From assembly GCF_900142165.1 (NCBI RefSeq), contig NZ_FQZY01000011.1, positions 41,687-105,686 of the forward strand: DNA of 64,000 nucleotides, read 5' to 3'. Source of the stretch: Hespellia stercorisuis DSM 15480 (lineage in GTDB: Bacteria > Bacillota > Clostridia > Lachnospirales > Lachnospiraceae). Position 1 is the stretch's first letter. Each line of letters starts with the position of its first letter. Below, in pieces: positions 52,755-61,171 of the stretch. The position numbers were made by a program, and so were the translations under genes. A model generated the notes under the pieces. The model saw only the letters and a list, made by a program, of their open reading frames with translations, was not told where the DNA came from and did not search any database.

Positions 52755-52785
52755 GTGTTTCATGCATCTGTATGCTAAAATAAAA
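52755..52785 (+). promoter_or_regulatory. extended -10 promoter module
   Basis: TATGCTAAAAT (TAAAAT at 52776-52781) with the upstream TGTTTCATGCAT nearly copies the promoter of the SPFH operon at 31180-31212. It points at the Rpn fragment. Confidence 0.45.
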
Positions 52786-52954
52786 ACAAGCATTAATTTT
52801 CTATTTTCTTAAACGTGAAAACGTTCTATTTAATTTGCCAATCGGCAATTCTTGGAAATTTTCGATGCTTATTACCAATTCACAGGCAGAGAGGATTTTC
52901 CAGGGTAAAAAGAACCGGAATTTCTCCTGCACAATTAATTTCAGGAGGAATTTT

Positions 52955-53782
52955 ATGACAGAAAAAAGAACAGAAGATGAAACCCAGAAAAGAAACAGCG
53001 GAATTGCAAGTGTGCAGGGATATTCTGCAGAGAGTACAGGCGATATCTCCATACCGCAGAGAACATACAATCCAAACCTTCCACTACGAGATTTATTCTA
53101 TGTAGCCAAAGTCTATCAAGGGATGACAAAAGATAACAACCTTTACGGCCGCCTTATCGTAGAGATTCCTGCGCCAAAATTTATTGTCTTTTACAATGGT
53201 GTTGAAAAGCAGCCGGAACGGCAGGAACTGAGACTGTCCGATTCCTTTCAGAAAACGGGCAACGAGGTCTGTCTGGAGCTGAAGGTTCTGATGCTTAATA
53301 TCAATCCCGGATACAATGAAGATCTCATGGAAAGTTGCAGAACGCTGCGGGAATACATGCTGTATGTAGAAAAAGTCCGGAAATATGAAAAATCTATGGA
53401 ACTAAAAAGTGCAGTAGAACGGGCAGTCAATGAGAGTGTCAAAGAGGGCATATTGGCAGAGTTTCTGACGAAATACAGAGCGGAGGCGACGAGTGTGAGT
53501 ATATTTGAATATGATGAAGAAAAGCATATGCAGCAGGAACGGGAGCAATGGGAGCAGATCGGGGAGCAGAAGGGCGAAAAGGGCGGCGCCGCCAAAAAAG
53601 TTATTGCTCTGATCATAAAGAAAAAAGCAAAGGGCTACGATACGTCCACCATTGCAGACCATCTGGAAGAACCGGAAGAATCTGTAAAAGCTGTCTGCGA
53701 AATGATCGATGAAAATCCTTCCATCAGTGTGGAGGACATTTGGAAACAGCTCCGCCCGGGAGCGGAGGGACATCTTTTATAA
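52955..53782 (+). pseudogene. Rpn-type nuclease gene lacking its N-terminal domain
   Basis: The 275-residue frame from ATG 52955 (behind AGGAGGAA) has an unrelated or scrambled first 37 residues. It then enters, at TYNPNLPLRDLFYVAK, the conserved middle of a Lachnospiraceae-type Rpn/PD-(D/E)XK family (FIVFYNGVEKQPERQELRLSD, LMLNINPGYNEDLMESCRTLREYM, VERAVNESVKEGILAEFL). The N-terminal catalytic region normally ahead of this is absent. The C-terminus has a charged GEQKGEKGG element and a helical tail. It may still be expressed as a catalytically dead protein. Confidence 0.65.
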
Positions 53783-53846
53783 GGTTATATGGCGGTCTAT
53801 CGTGGGATAGGCCGCCATACTTCTGCTGTGCTTTTATATGCACTCA

Positions 53847-54050
53847 TTATTTATTTCTGTAGTCTTCCATAATTTGCATGATTACCGGTGCACAGCACTT
53901 CCCGGTGGGACTTAATTCTTTGCAGTTTCCTTTTGTACAGGCACCTGTCATTTCCCGAATGTCTGCCAAAGTAGCTGCCCCTTTATCCATTGCTTCTTCG
54001 ATCTGTCTTCTTGTTACATTCGAGCAGTAACATACCATTTGATCATCCAT
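53847..54050 (-). CDS. small (2Fe-2S)-binding BFD-like protein
   Basis: A 67-residue protein with the BFD [2Fe-2S] pattern: MVCYCSNVTRRQIEEAM at the start and TGACTKGNCKE with the second cysteine pair, then CCAPVIMQIM. Related domains lie in bacterioferritin-associated ferredoxin and NirB/nitrogen-fixation proteins. ATG 54050 follows AAAGGAG. It probably transfers electrons or handles iron; no partner gene is adjacent. Confidence 0.85.
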   Translation of the reverse strand: MDDQMVCYCSNVTRRQIEEAMDKGAATLADIREMTGACTKGNCKELSPTGKCCAPVIMQIMEDYRNK

Positions 54051-54189
54051 AAGTTTTCTCCTTTGATCCGATTTATTGTTGAAAATATTATAACACCATC
54101 CTGTGATTTTTTCCACAGTGCCAGACCGGCAGCCAGATTCGGTGCCTTTTAGTAAAAGAGAAAACTATCCGCAATATCGAAACTGCTTC

Positions 54190-55842
54190 TTACTCCTTCT
54201 GCTGCAGTATATGAATCTTTGCCAGCTCCTGCGAGATATTCAGCGCATGATCGCCGATCCGCTCAAAATCTGTCAGCATCTCTGAGTACAGAATGCATCC
54301 TTCCTCCGAGCAGGTGCCGCGGCGCATCCGCTCCAGCATGTGGTTGCGGTAGCGCTCGGTCATATCATCGATGCGCTGTTCCATCGCCGAGATCCTGGTC
54401 AGGTCATCCAGCCGCTCTGTACCGCAGATGAGCAGTTCACTCAGCATGGCTTCACTGACTCTCTGTATCTCCTTCTGCTCCTGTTTTTCCTCTTTGGAAA
54501 ACTTCACGGCCTTCTCATCCAGCATCCTTGCATATCCACAAATATTCATGGCGTGGTCGCCGATCCGCTCAATATTTCCCGTGATCTTAAAAAATCCACT
54601 CAGCGTCCGGCTCTCCCGGATTTCCAGCTCCTTGGCAAGTGCCCGTGAAATGTAGTTCGAGATTTCTTTATTCAAATAATCGATCAGATCTTCCCGCTGC
54701 TCTACCGCCTCAATCATGGCAACGTCTTTTTTCCGGAACGCCTCGAAGCCCTCCCGTACATTTTCTCTTGCAAGCTCCATCATCCGGCCGCTTTCCTGCC
54801 GGATCTGCTCCGTGTATATGGCGAGGGACCCAATCTGTCTGCCCACTGCCTCCATATTCAGATACTGCAGCTTCTGCTCCTGCACCGGCTGGACCGCCGC
54901 CTCTTCCCTGTCCGGCAGCAAATGTTCTGCCAAGTCTGCCAGATAATTGCCAAAGGGCAGCAGCATCGCTGTCGTCACAATGTTGAACAGCGTGTGCATG
55001 TTCGCGATCTGTGCCGGCGGATTGCCCGGGGTCAGCTGTGCGACAAATTCGGTGAGTGGCAGCACCATGGTCGCCACTGTAAAGATGACCGTTCCTATGA
55101 TGTTAAAGCTCAGATGGATGATCGTGGTCCGCTTCGCGCTCCGGCTCGTTCCAATGGACGCCAACAGCGCAGTGATACACGTTCCGATATTTTGTCCGAA
55201 CAGCACGTACACCGCACTGGAAAATGGAATGATCCCACTTCGCGCAAGCGCCTGCAGGATTCCCACCGATGCAGAGGATGACTGGATTACTGCAGTAAAG
55301 GCCGCTCCGGCCAGAATCCCGAGAAGCGGATTGCTAAAGCTCGTCATCATGTGAATAAATGTCTGGGATTCCCGCAGCGGCATCATGGCCGTGCTCATCA
55401 TGTCCATTCCGATAAACAAAATTCCCAGTCCCGCCAGAATGCTGCCGATGTGATGGTACTTTGGCTTTTTCATAAATGCCACCATTACTACACCCACAAA
55501 TGCGATGAGCGGGGCGATTGCCCCCACATCCAGCGCGATCAGCTGTCCCGTGATCGTCGTTCCGATGTTCGCTCCCATAATGATCCACACCGCCTGCCGC
55601 AGCGTCATCATCCCTGAGTTTACGAATCCAACCACCATAACCGTCGTCGCCGAAGACGACTGAATGACTGCCGTGATCCCGGCTCCCACCGCCACGCCCA
55701 GAAAACGGTTCGCGGTCAGCTTCTCCAGAATCTGCTTCATACGGTTTCCAGCTGCAGCCTCCATCCCTGCACTCATCATCTGCATGCCATACAAAAACAG
55801 CGCCAGTCCCCCCAGCAGCCCGAATATATCTGTAATGTTCAT
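54190..55842 (-). CDS. Na/Pi cotransporter family protein with PhoU-like domain
   Basis: A 550-residue protein. The N-terminal membrane part (about 1-310) holds two copies of the family's Q-S-S-S-A motif (AVIQSSSATTVMVVGFV and AVIQSSSASVGIL). The cytoplasmic part (about 340-545) has PhoU-like four-helix regions (ERIGDHAMNICGYARML, ERIGDHALNISQELAKI). The plan fits NptA/YjbB-type sodium-phosphate transporters. The start follows GGAGAAGG. Confidence 0.92.
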   Translation of the reverse strand: MNITDIFGLLGGLALFLYGMQMMSAGMEAAAGNRMKQILEKLTANRFLGVAVGAGITAVIQSSSATTVMVVGFVNSGMMTLRQAVWIIMGANIGTTITGQLIALDVGAIAPLIAFVGVVMVAFMKKPKYHHIGSILAGLGILFIGMDMMSTAMMPLRESQTFIHMMTSFSNPLLGILAGAAFTAVIQSSSASVGILQALARSGIIPFSSAVYVLFGQNIGTCITALLASIGTSRSAKRTTIIHLSFNIIGTVIFTVATMVLPLTEFVAQLTPGNPPAQIANMHTLFNIVTTAMLLPFGNYLADLAEHLLPDREEAAVQPVQEQKLQYLNMEAVGRQIGSLAIYTEQIRQESGRMMELARENVREGFEAFRKKDVAMIEAVEQREDLIDYLNKEISNYISRALAKELEIRESRTLSGFFKITGNIERIGDHAMNICGYARMLDEKAVKFSKEEKQEQKEIQRVSEAMLSELLICGTERLDDLTRISAMEQRIDDMTERYRNHMLERMRRGTCSEEGCILYSEMLTDFERIGDHALNISQELAKIHILQQKE

Positions 55843-55902
55843 AAACCTTCTCCATTTCTATTTTTTCCTGATTTGTAGTTGTTTGAAAGACGAACCGTGA
55901 TA

Positions 55903-58071
55903 TTACCGCTTTCCATCTTTCCTGCGCTCCCACATTGCCCACAGAATACTCGCTATGCAGACCGAAGAATAGCAGCCACTGATCAGCCCAAAGAACATAG
56001 GCAGCGAAAAATCTCTGATGGAATCAATCTGAAAAATAATCGATGCCGCAAGGATTGTCAGCACGCAGATTCCGGTCGTGACGGAAGTGTTCACCGACCG
56101 CGCCAGTACCTGCGTGACGCTGATATCCGTGAGCTCTGCCACATCGATCCCCATCGTCTCTCTCCGGTTCTCGCGGATTCGGTCATACACCACAATGGTG
56201 TCATTGATGGAGTATCCGATAATGGTGAGCACAACCGCCACAAACGCATCATTCAACGGAATTTTAAACAATACAAACACAAAGAACACCACCAGAACGT
56301 CATGGAGCAATGCAATGAGCGCCGTCACCCCTGCCGGAAGACCTGAGAGCGCGGAGAACCGGATCCATACGTAGAGCACGATAAACAGGAAGGAAAGCGC
56401 GATTGCAATTCCCGCATTTTTTAACGCCTTGGCACCGATATATGGTTCCACCGCATACGTCTTTGACAGTTGAATGGAATCGTCCCCTGCCAGTTTCTCC
56501 AGTGATACCGTGATCTTCTTCTGCATATCCGGCGTGATGCCACCATGTCCGGCCAGCGTGATTTCCAGGCTTTCGGAATTGTTCACATGACTCTTTGTCT
56601 CCTGCACGGTAACCTCCCGGCCTGTGATGTCTGCCACACGGCTCTCTACATCCTTGTTATTCACCGCCGAATCTACAGTGTAGTTCATCACCACACCACC
56701 TGTAAACTGCGTATCCAGACTGACGCCATTCATTCCAATTCCCACGATTCCCAATACAAAGATGGTTCCGGAAACAATCAGGCATATCCCTTTCTTCTGA
56801 TAGAAGTTCCGCTTACAAAGCACTTTTTTTGCCCGGAACCATTTTTTGTCGTTCCACCGATGCAGCATTGTCAGGGACAGCTGCAGCATTCTCGAGACGG
56901 TGACTCCGATTACCACATTTACGATCATTCCGATCAGCAGCGTGTATCCGAAACTCAGCATGGAACCCGAGCCGAATATCATCAGGATCACCGCCACGAT
57001 CGCGGTGGTCACATTGCCGTCCAACACAGAAGTAAATCCTGACTTATATCCATTTTTCACCGCCAGATGCACGGAACGCCCACGCTGCAGTTCCTCGGAT
57101 ATCCGCTCCGAAATGATGATATTTGCATCCACCGCCATGCCCAGCGAGAGAATAATTCCTGCGATTCCGGGCAGAGTCAGCGTGTACTGCGGCACAGAGA
57201 TTGCAAGAAGCTGGAGCGTCATCTGCAGAACCAGTGTAAGGCATGCAACCACTCCCGGGAGCTTATAGTAGGCCACCATAAACAAGCACACCAGAACAAA
57301 TGCCAGCAATCCCGCCCAGATCATGATATGTAATGCATTGTTTCCAAGGATTGGGCTGATTGTGGAGAAGCTGGTCGTCTCCAGGGAAAACGGCAGCGCA
57401 CCGGAATTGATTTTGTCTGACAGTGCCTTCGCCTCATCATATCCGCTCATCCCGTTGATGACCGCCTGCCCGCCTGATATTCTGCTCTCCACCACCGGAT
57501 TGGAAATCTGCTGGTCATCCATATAGATACCGAGCTTCTGCCCGATCATGTCTCCAGTCACCTTTTCAAACTTTTTTGCGCCCTCCTTATCAAAAGTCAG
57601 GCTGACAACATACTCTTTCTTAACACCCGAAGTTTGCTTTTCCGGTGATGCGCTTTTCACATCGGATCCCTCAATCATGACGTTGCCGTCCGCGTCCCGG
57701 AAAGAAAGCTGTGCCATCTCCCCCAGCTCCGCGATGGCATCCTCCGGGTTAAAATTCTTTTCATCAGACTTCCAGGGAAAACGGACAATAATATAGCCGC
57801 CCTCCTTATCCACCGTCACCTCCCGGTCTGTAATATTCAGCGCATCCAGACGCATCTCAATGACCTCACGGGCCGTATCCAATTCCTTTTCCGTGGCACT
57901 CCGGTCCAGATCCTGAGGCTCAAAAACAGCCTCCACACCACCCCGGATGTCAATTCCATAACGCATGTCACGCACGCCCTTCACATCGTCCCCGATACCA
58001 AAAGCTGCAACACAAATAAAAGCTGCAATCACACAAAGAATTACAGCAAGCATATTCTTGCCAGGTTTCAT
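55903..58071 (-). CDS. secDF: fused protein translocase subunit SecDF
   Basis: A 722-residue protein combining SecD (about 1-420) and SecF (about 430-722), with twelve predicted membrane segments. SecD shows YGIDIRGGVEAVFEP and SLGMAVDANIIISERI; SecF shows SLDTQFTGGVVMNY and IGYSINDTIVVYDRIREN. It uses the proton gradient to help Sec-exported proteins leave the translocon. The fusion is common in Firmicutes. The start follows AGAGG. Confidence 0.95.
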   Translation of the reverse strand: MKPGKNMLAVILCVIAAFICVAAFGIGDDVKGVRDMRYGIDIRGGVEAVFEPQDLDRSATEKELDTAREVIEMRLDALNITDREVTVDKEGGYIIVRFPWKSDEKNFNPEDAIAELGEMAQLSFRDADGNVMIEGSDVKSASPEKQTSGVKKEYVVSLTFDKEGAKKFEKVTGDMIGQKLGIYMDDQQISNPVVESRISGGQAVINGMSGYDEAKALSDKINSGALPFSLETTSFSTISPILGNNALHIMIWAGLLAFVLVCLFMVAYYKLPGVVACLTLVLQMTLQLLAISVPQYTLTLPGIAGIILSLGMAVDANIIISERISEELQRGRSVHLAVKNGYKSGFTSVLDGNVTTAIVAVILMIFGSGSMLSFGYTLLIGMIVNVVIGVTVSRMLQLSLTMLHRWNDKKWFRAKKVLCKRNFYQKKGICLIVSGTIFVLGIVGIGMNGVSLDTQFTGGVVMNYTVDSAVNNKDVESRVADITGREVTVQETKSHVNNSESLEITLAGHGGITPDMQKKITVSLEKLAGDDSIQLSKTYAVEPYIGAKALKNAGIAIALSFLFIVLYVWIRFSALSGLPAGVTALIALLHDVLVVFFVFVLFKIPLNDAFVAVVLTIIGYSINDTIVVYDRIRENRRETMGIDVAELTDISVTQVLARSVNTSVTTGICVLTILAASIIFQIDSIRDFSLPMFFGLISGCYSSVCIASILWAMWERRKDGKR

Positions 58072-58160
58072 ATTATACCTCTTTTCACTTTTTTATTCTG
58101 CCGTATGTTCCCGCTAAAGTGTACATTCTCTGTCCCCTTACAGGCACTCACGACTGCTGT

Positions 58161-58598
58161 TTACTTCGTTAAAATGAAAAGATATTTTTTTCTTCCGTCC
58201 TTGCTCTGTATATAATTCAGAATAAGCTGCTGCATCAGGGTCTGACAGCGCATGCCAATTTCCATCACAGCAAAAATCAAACTTGGGATAACTGCTATTT
58301 TGAATAAAACAGCATAGATAAGACTTGTAATACTTCTGGTTTCCGCCCGCAGCGGCGCACGAAATACAGCTCCCCCCTGAGAAGCCGCACTGATAAGACG
58401 CGCTGCAGTCTGGATATCCTCCACGAACCCCTGACTGACTGTCTTTAATGTGTCCGAAGATGCCTGCGCAGCAGAAATCGGACCATCCTTGGAGTCCATG
58501 GCGTGAGCGCTCTCCAGTGAGGTATTGCAAAAAGAAAAGCAAATAGCCATGCAAATAAGAAGACTGATAATAAAATGGTACTTTTTGTTGATTTTCAT
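58161..58598 (-). CDS. small exported protein of unknown function
   Basis: A 145-residue protein with a signal peptide (about residues 1-32, hydrophobic IISLLICMAICFSFCN), a polar middle and one further hydrophobic stretch (about 88-112, LIYAVLFKIAVIPSLIFAVMEIG). ATG 58598 follows AGGTG at workable spacing. I do not recognise the family. It lies between the secDF and MATE genes on the same strand. Confidence 0.6.
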   Translation of the reverse strand: MKINKKYHFIISLLICMAICFSFCNTSLESAHAMDSKDGPISAAQASSDTLKTVSQGFVEDIQTAARLISAASQGGAVFRAPLRAETRSITSLIYAVLFKIAVIPSLIFAVMEIGMRCQTLMQQLILNYIQSKDGRKKYLFILTK

Positions 58599-58712
58599 GA
58601 CATTCACCTGCCTTCTATTTCTAAATATAATTTGGGGCGTATTTTACCTTTTACACTATTCACAACTATAGCTCACACCATTTATGATGTCAATGCTTTT
58701 TATGGTGACTTT

Positions 58713-60002
58713 TCACCGCGACTTTCTCACTGCCAGCACCGCAACAACCGCCGTCACCATCTCCGCAGCCGGGAATGCAAGCCACACCCCGTTCAGCCCC
58801 AGCGTCGCAGACAGCACCAGCGCACACAGAATGATTGCCACAACACCCCGCATAATAGAAGTTGTAAATGCCCAGCGCACAGATTCCACCGCGCTCAGGT
58901 ACCCTGTCACCACAATATTGAAGCCGGCAAATAAAAATCCCATAAAGTAAAGCTTCAATCCATTCACCGCATAAGATGCCATCACTTCGTCCCGCTCGCT
59001 GTTGAAGACCGCGACAATCGACTCTGCCCCCACACGGGACAGAACAACCATAATCACTGCCAGGACCAGTGCCGTTAAGACACCCATTCGCAGCACTCTG
59101 CGCACCGCGCCCCGCTCCCCTTTTCCGTAAAGGTCACTGAATAACGGCTGCGCCCCCTGAGCCACACCATTGAACACGGATATTGCAACCAGCGAGGTAT
59201 TCGCAATGACGCCATATGCCGCCACGCCGATATTCCCGGCAAGTCTGAGAATCAGCATATTGAATACAATGGTCGTCACTCCTGAAGAAATCTCTCCGAT
59301 AAACGCAGAGATTCCGAGCTGGCAGGACTGCAGCAGCAGCTTTGGCGACGGCACAGTCCACCGGAACCGGATGGTATTCTTTTTGGAAAGAAAATGAATG
59401 CTGCAGATGGCAATTCCAATGATTGGTGAGACCGCAGTCGCCAGAGCTGCCCCGGCCATCCCCATTCCCAGTGGAAACATCAGAACGTAGTCCATCACAA
59501 TGTTGAACAGGCTGCTGCCAAGCGTCGCCGCCATCGCCACAGTGGGATTTCCGTCATTTCGCACGAATGCATTGCAGATGTGATTCCACATAAAAAACGG
59601 TGTAAACAACATGAAAATCCTGGTGTAGGAGGTTCCCACTGCAACAATCTGCGCATCTCCACCCATCAGCGCAACAATCTGTCCCGGGAACAAGCCGCCC
59701 AGAACCACAAACACCATTCCCAAAGCCAGTGCACACAATACGGCATTGGAAAAATAGCGGTCCGCATGCGCATCATCCCTGGCACGCAGAATCTTGAAAC
59801 GGATGGCCGAGCCCACTCCAATCATTGCCCCGACAGCAAAAATCAGACTGTAAATCGGCAGAACCAGATTCAGTGCTGTAATTCCCATGGCCCCCTCTGC
59901 CAGAGAGATAAAAAAAGTATCCGCCAGAATATAGAGGGACATCCCTATCATCCCCATGATGTTCTGTGATACGTATTTTGCAAATTGTTTTCTGATTGAC
60001 AT
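58713..60002 (-). CDS. MATE family efflux transporter
   Basis: A 429-residue protein with about twelve membrane segments arranged as two halves. It shows the typical LVLPIYSLIFAVGAMIGVGSA and FNGVAQGAQPLFSDLYGKGE stretches of MATE exporters (DinF/NorM type). The C-terminus ends shortly after the last segment. It starts behind GGAGAAAAGG. The substrate is unknown; cationic drugs are common for the family. Confidence 0.92.
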   Translation of the reverse strand: MSIRKQFAKYVSQNIMGMIGMSLYILADTFFISLAEGAMGITALNLVLPIYSLIFAVGAMIGVGSAIRFKILRARDDAHADRYFSNAVLCALALGMVFVVLGGLFPGQIVALMGGDAQIVAVGTSYTRIFMLFTPFFMWNHICNAFVRNDGNPTVAMAATLGSSLFNIVMDYVLMFPLGMGMAGAALATAVSPIIGIAICSIHFLSKKNTIRFRWTVPSPKLLLQSCQLGISAFIGEISSGVTTIVFNMLILRLAGNIGVAAYGVIANTSLVAISVFNGVAQGAQPLFSDLYGKGERGAVRRVLRMGVLTALVLAVIMVVLSRVGAESIVAVFNSERDEVMASYAVNGLKLYFMGFLFAGFNIVVTGYLSAVESVRWAFTTSIMRGVVAIILCALVLSATLGLNGVWLAFPAAEMVTAVVAVLAVRKSR

Positions 60003-60209
60003 GTCTTCTATTCCTTTTCTCCAATTCTTATTTTATCGCCGTTGACTCACCAAGTCGTCATTAATCACCTGTCATTTTTTCGGCATGATCGCTTTTTTAA
60101 CCTGTGGCTTTTCACGGACACTTTTAATCCATAGCATTCATTCTACTACACAGAGATAAAAAAAGACAGTCATAGTTTTGTTAACAAGAAGCAAAAAGAG
60201 TATAAAAAG

Positions 60210-60243
60210 TGCTCCCGCCGCAGCACTGCTGCCGACAGGAGCA
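60210..60243 (-). terminator. terminator after the PTS/antiterminator operon
   Basis: On the minus strand TGCTCC..GCAGC pairs with GCTGC..GGGAGCA and is followed by CTTTTT. Between it and the MATE gene (60003-60209) no gene is visible. Confidence 0.8.
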
Positions 60244-60315
60244 TTCTCACACTTGAAGCAAGGGACTTTTCATACTTTTTACATTCAGAACGGGGGCCTG
60301 CTTGATGAGGTTACT

Positions 60316-61152
60316 CTACGACTCCCGCTCATCATCCGCTACCCGCTCGATGTGCATTGCCAGATACCCGATCTCAATTTCGTCCAGCGGACGCTTCAGG
60401 CTGCTGCTGATTCCATCACAGATCCTCGTCGCTGTCTCGAACGCCAGTGGAAATTTCTGTTCCATATAATCGTTCATGCTCACTTTCAGCTTTTCACCTT
60501 TCAGGACGCGCGCCACCATGTAGCGCACATGGTTCATAAGCCGGTTGTAAGCCAGCGAGTTGACGGCGATGATTTTCTCTGTCTCCTGCTCCACCAGCGT
60601 AATACAGTCGCGGACAGCCTGGGCTGTCTGCATGGACTGTTCCACTCTCTCAGAGTCGATAGCCGAGTGGATATGTAGCGCGATGTAGCCGGTCTCATGC
60701 TCATTGATCTTGACATTTAACTTCTCCAGGATCAATGGTTCAAGACACTGTGCCACCTTATACTCATTATGAAAGATCACGCGAATGTCATTCGTCAGCG
60801 GGTTGCTGATCTGTTCGTTCTTCTGAATCCGCCCGATTGCAAACTCCAGGTGGTCTGCCAGAGGAAAGAGCGCGGACCGGTCAGTCCTGCCAAAGCATTT
60901 CTCCGCCTCATTCAGGGCAATGTCCGCCAGCTCCAGACAGATTGGCGAGATGGATTTGACCAGATTCTTTGCCTCACCACGCGTTGTGATTTCCTGCAGT
61001 GAATACAGGCTGTCCTCCGGTCTCTTTTCAATTCGTTCGCTTACTTTCCTGCCAAAACCAACGCCTTTTCCCATCATCAGGTACTCCTGGCTGCTGTCCG
61101 CTTTAATTACAATCACTGTGTTGTGATTCAATACTCTCTCAACTCTGTACAT
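60316..61152 (-). CDS. BglG/LicT/GlcT-type transcription antiterminator
   Basis: A 278-residue regulator with an N-terminal CAT RNA-binding domain (about 1-60, VLNHNTVIVIKADSSQEYLMMGKGVGFG) and two PRD domains. Histidines likely to be phosphorylated by the PTS lie in ADHLEFAI, GYIALHIHSA, LMNHVRYMVAR and GYLAMHIERV. It follows the PTS gene by 19 bp, so it is co-transcribed and probably binds the PTS leader to suppress the terminator at 63520-63581. Confidence 0.92.
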   Translation of the reverse strand: MYRVERVLNHNTVIVIKADSSQEYLMMGKGVGFGRKVSERIEKRPEDSLYSLQEITTRGEAKNLVKSISPICLELADIALNEAEKCFGRTDRSALFPLADHLEFAIGRIQKNEQISNPLTNDIRVIFHNEYKVAQCLEPLILEKLNVKINEHETGYIALHIHSAIDSERVEQSMQTAQAVRDCITLVEQETEKIIAVNSLAYNRLMNHVRYMVARVLKGEKLKVSMNDYMEQKFPLAFETATRICDGISSSLKRPLDEIEIGYLAMHIERVADDERES

Positions 61153-61171
61153 GCCTCTTCTCCACTCACCT

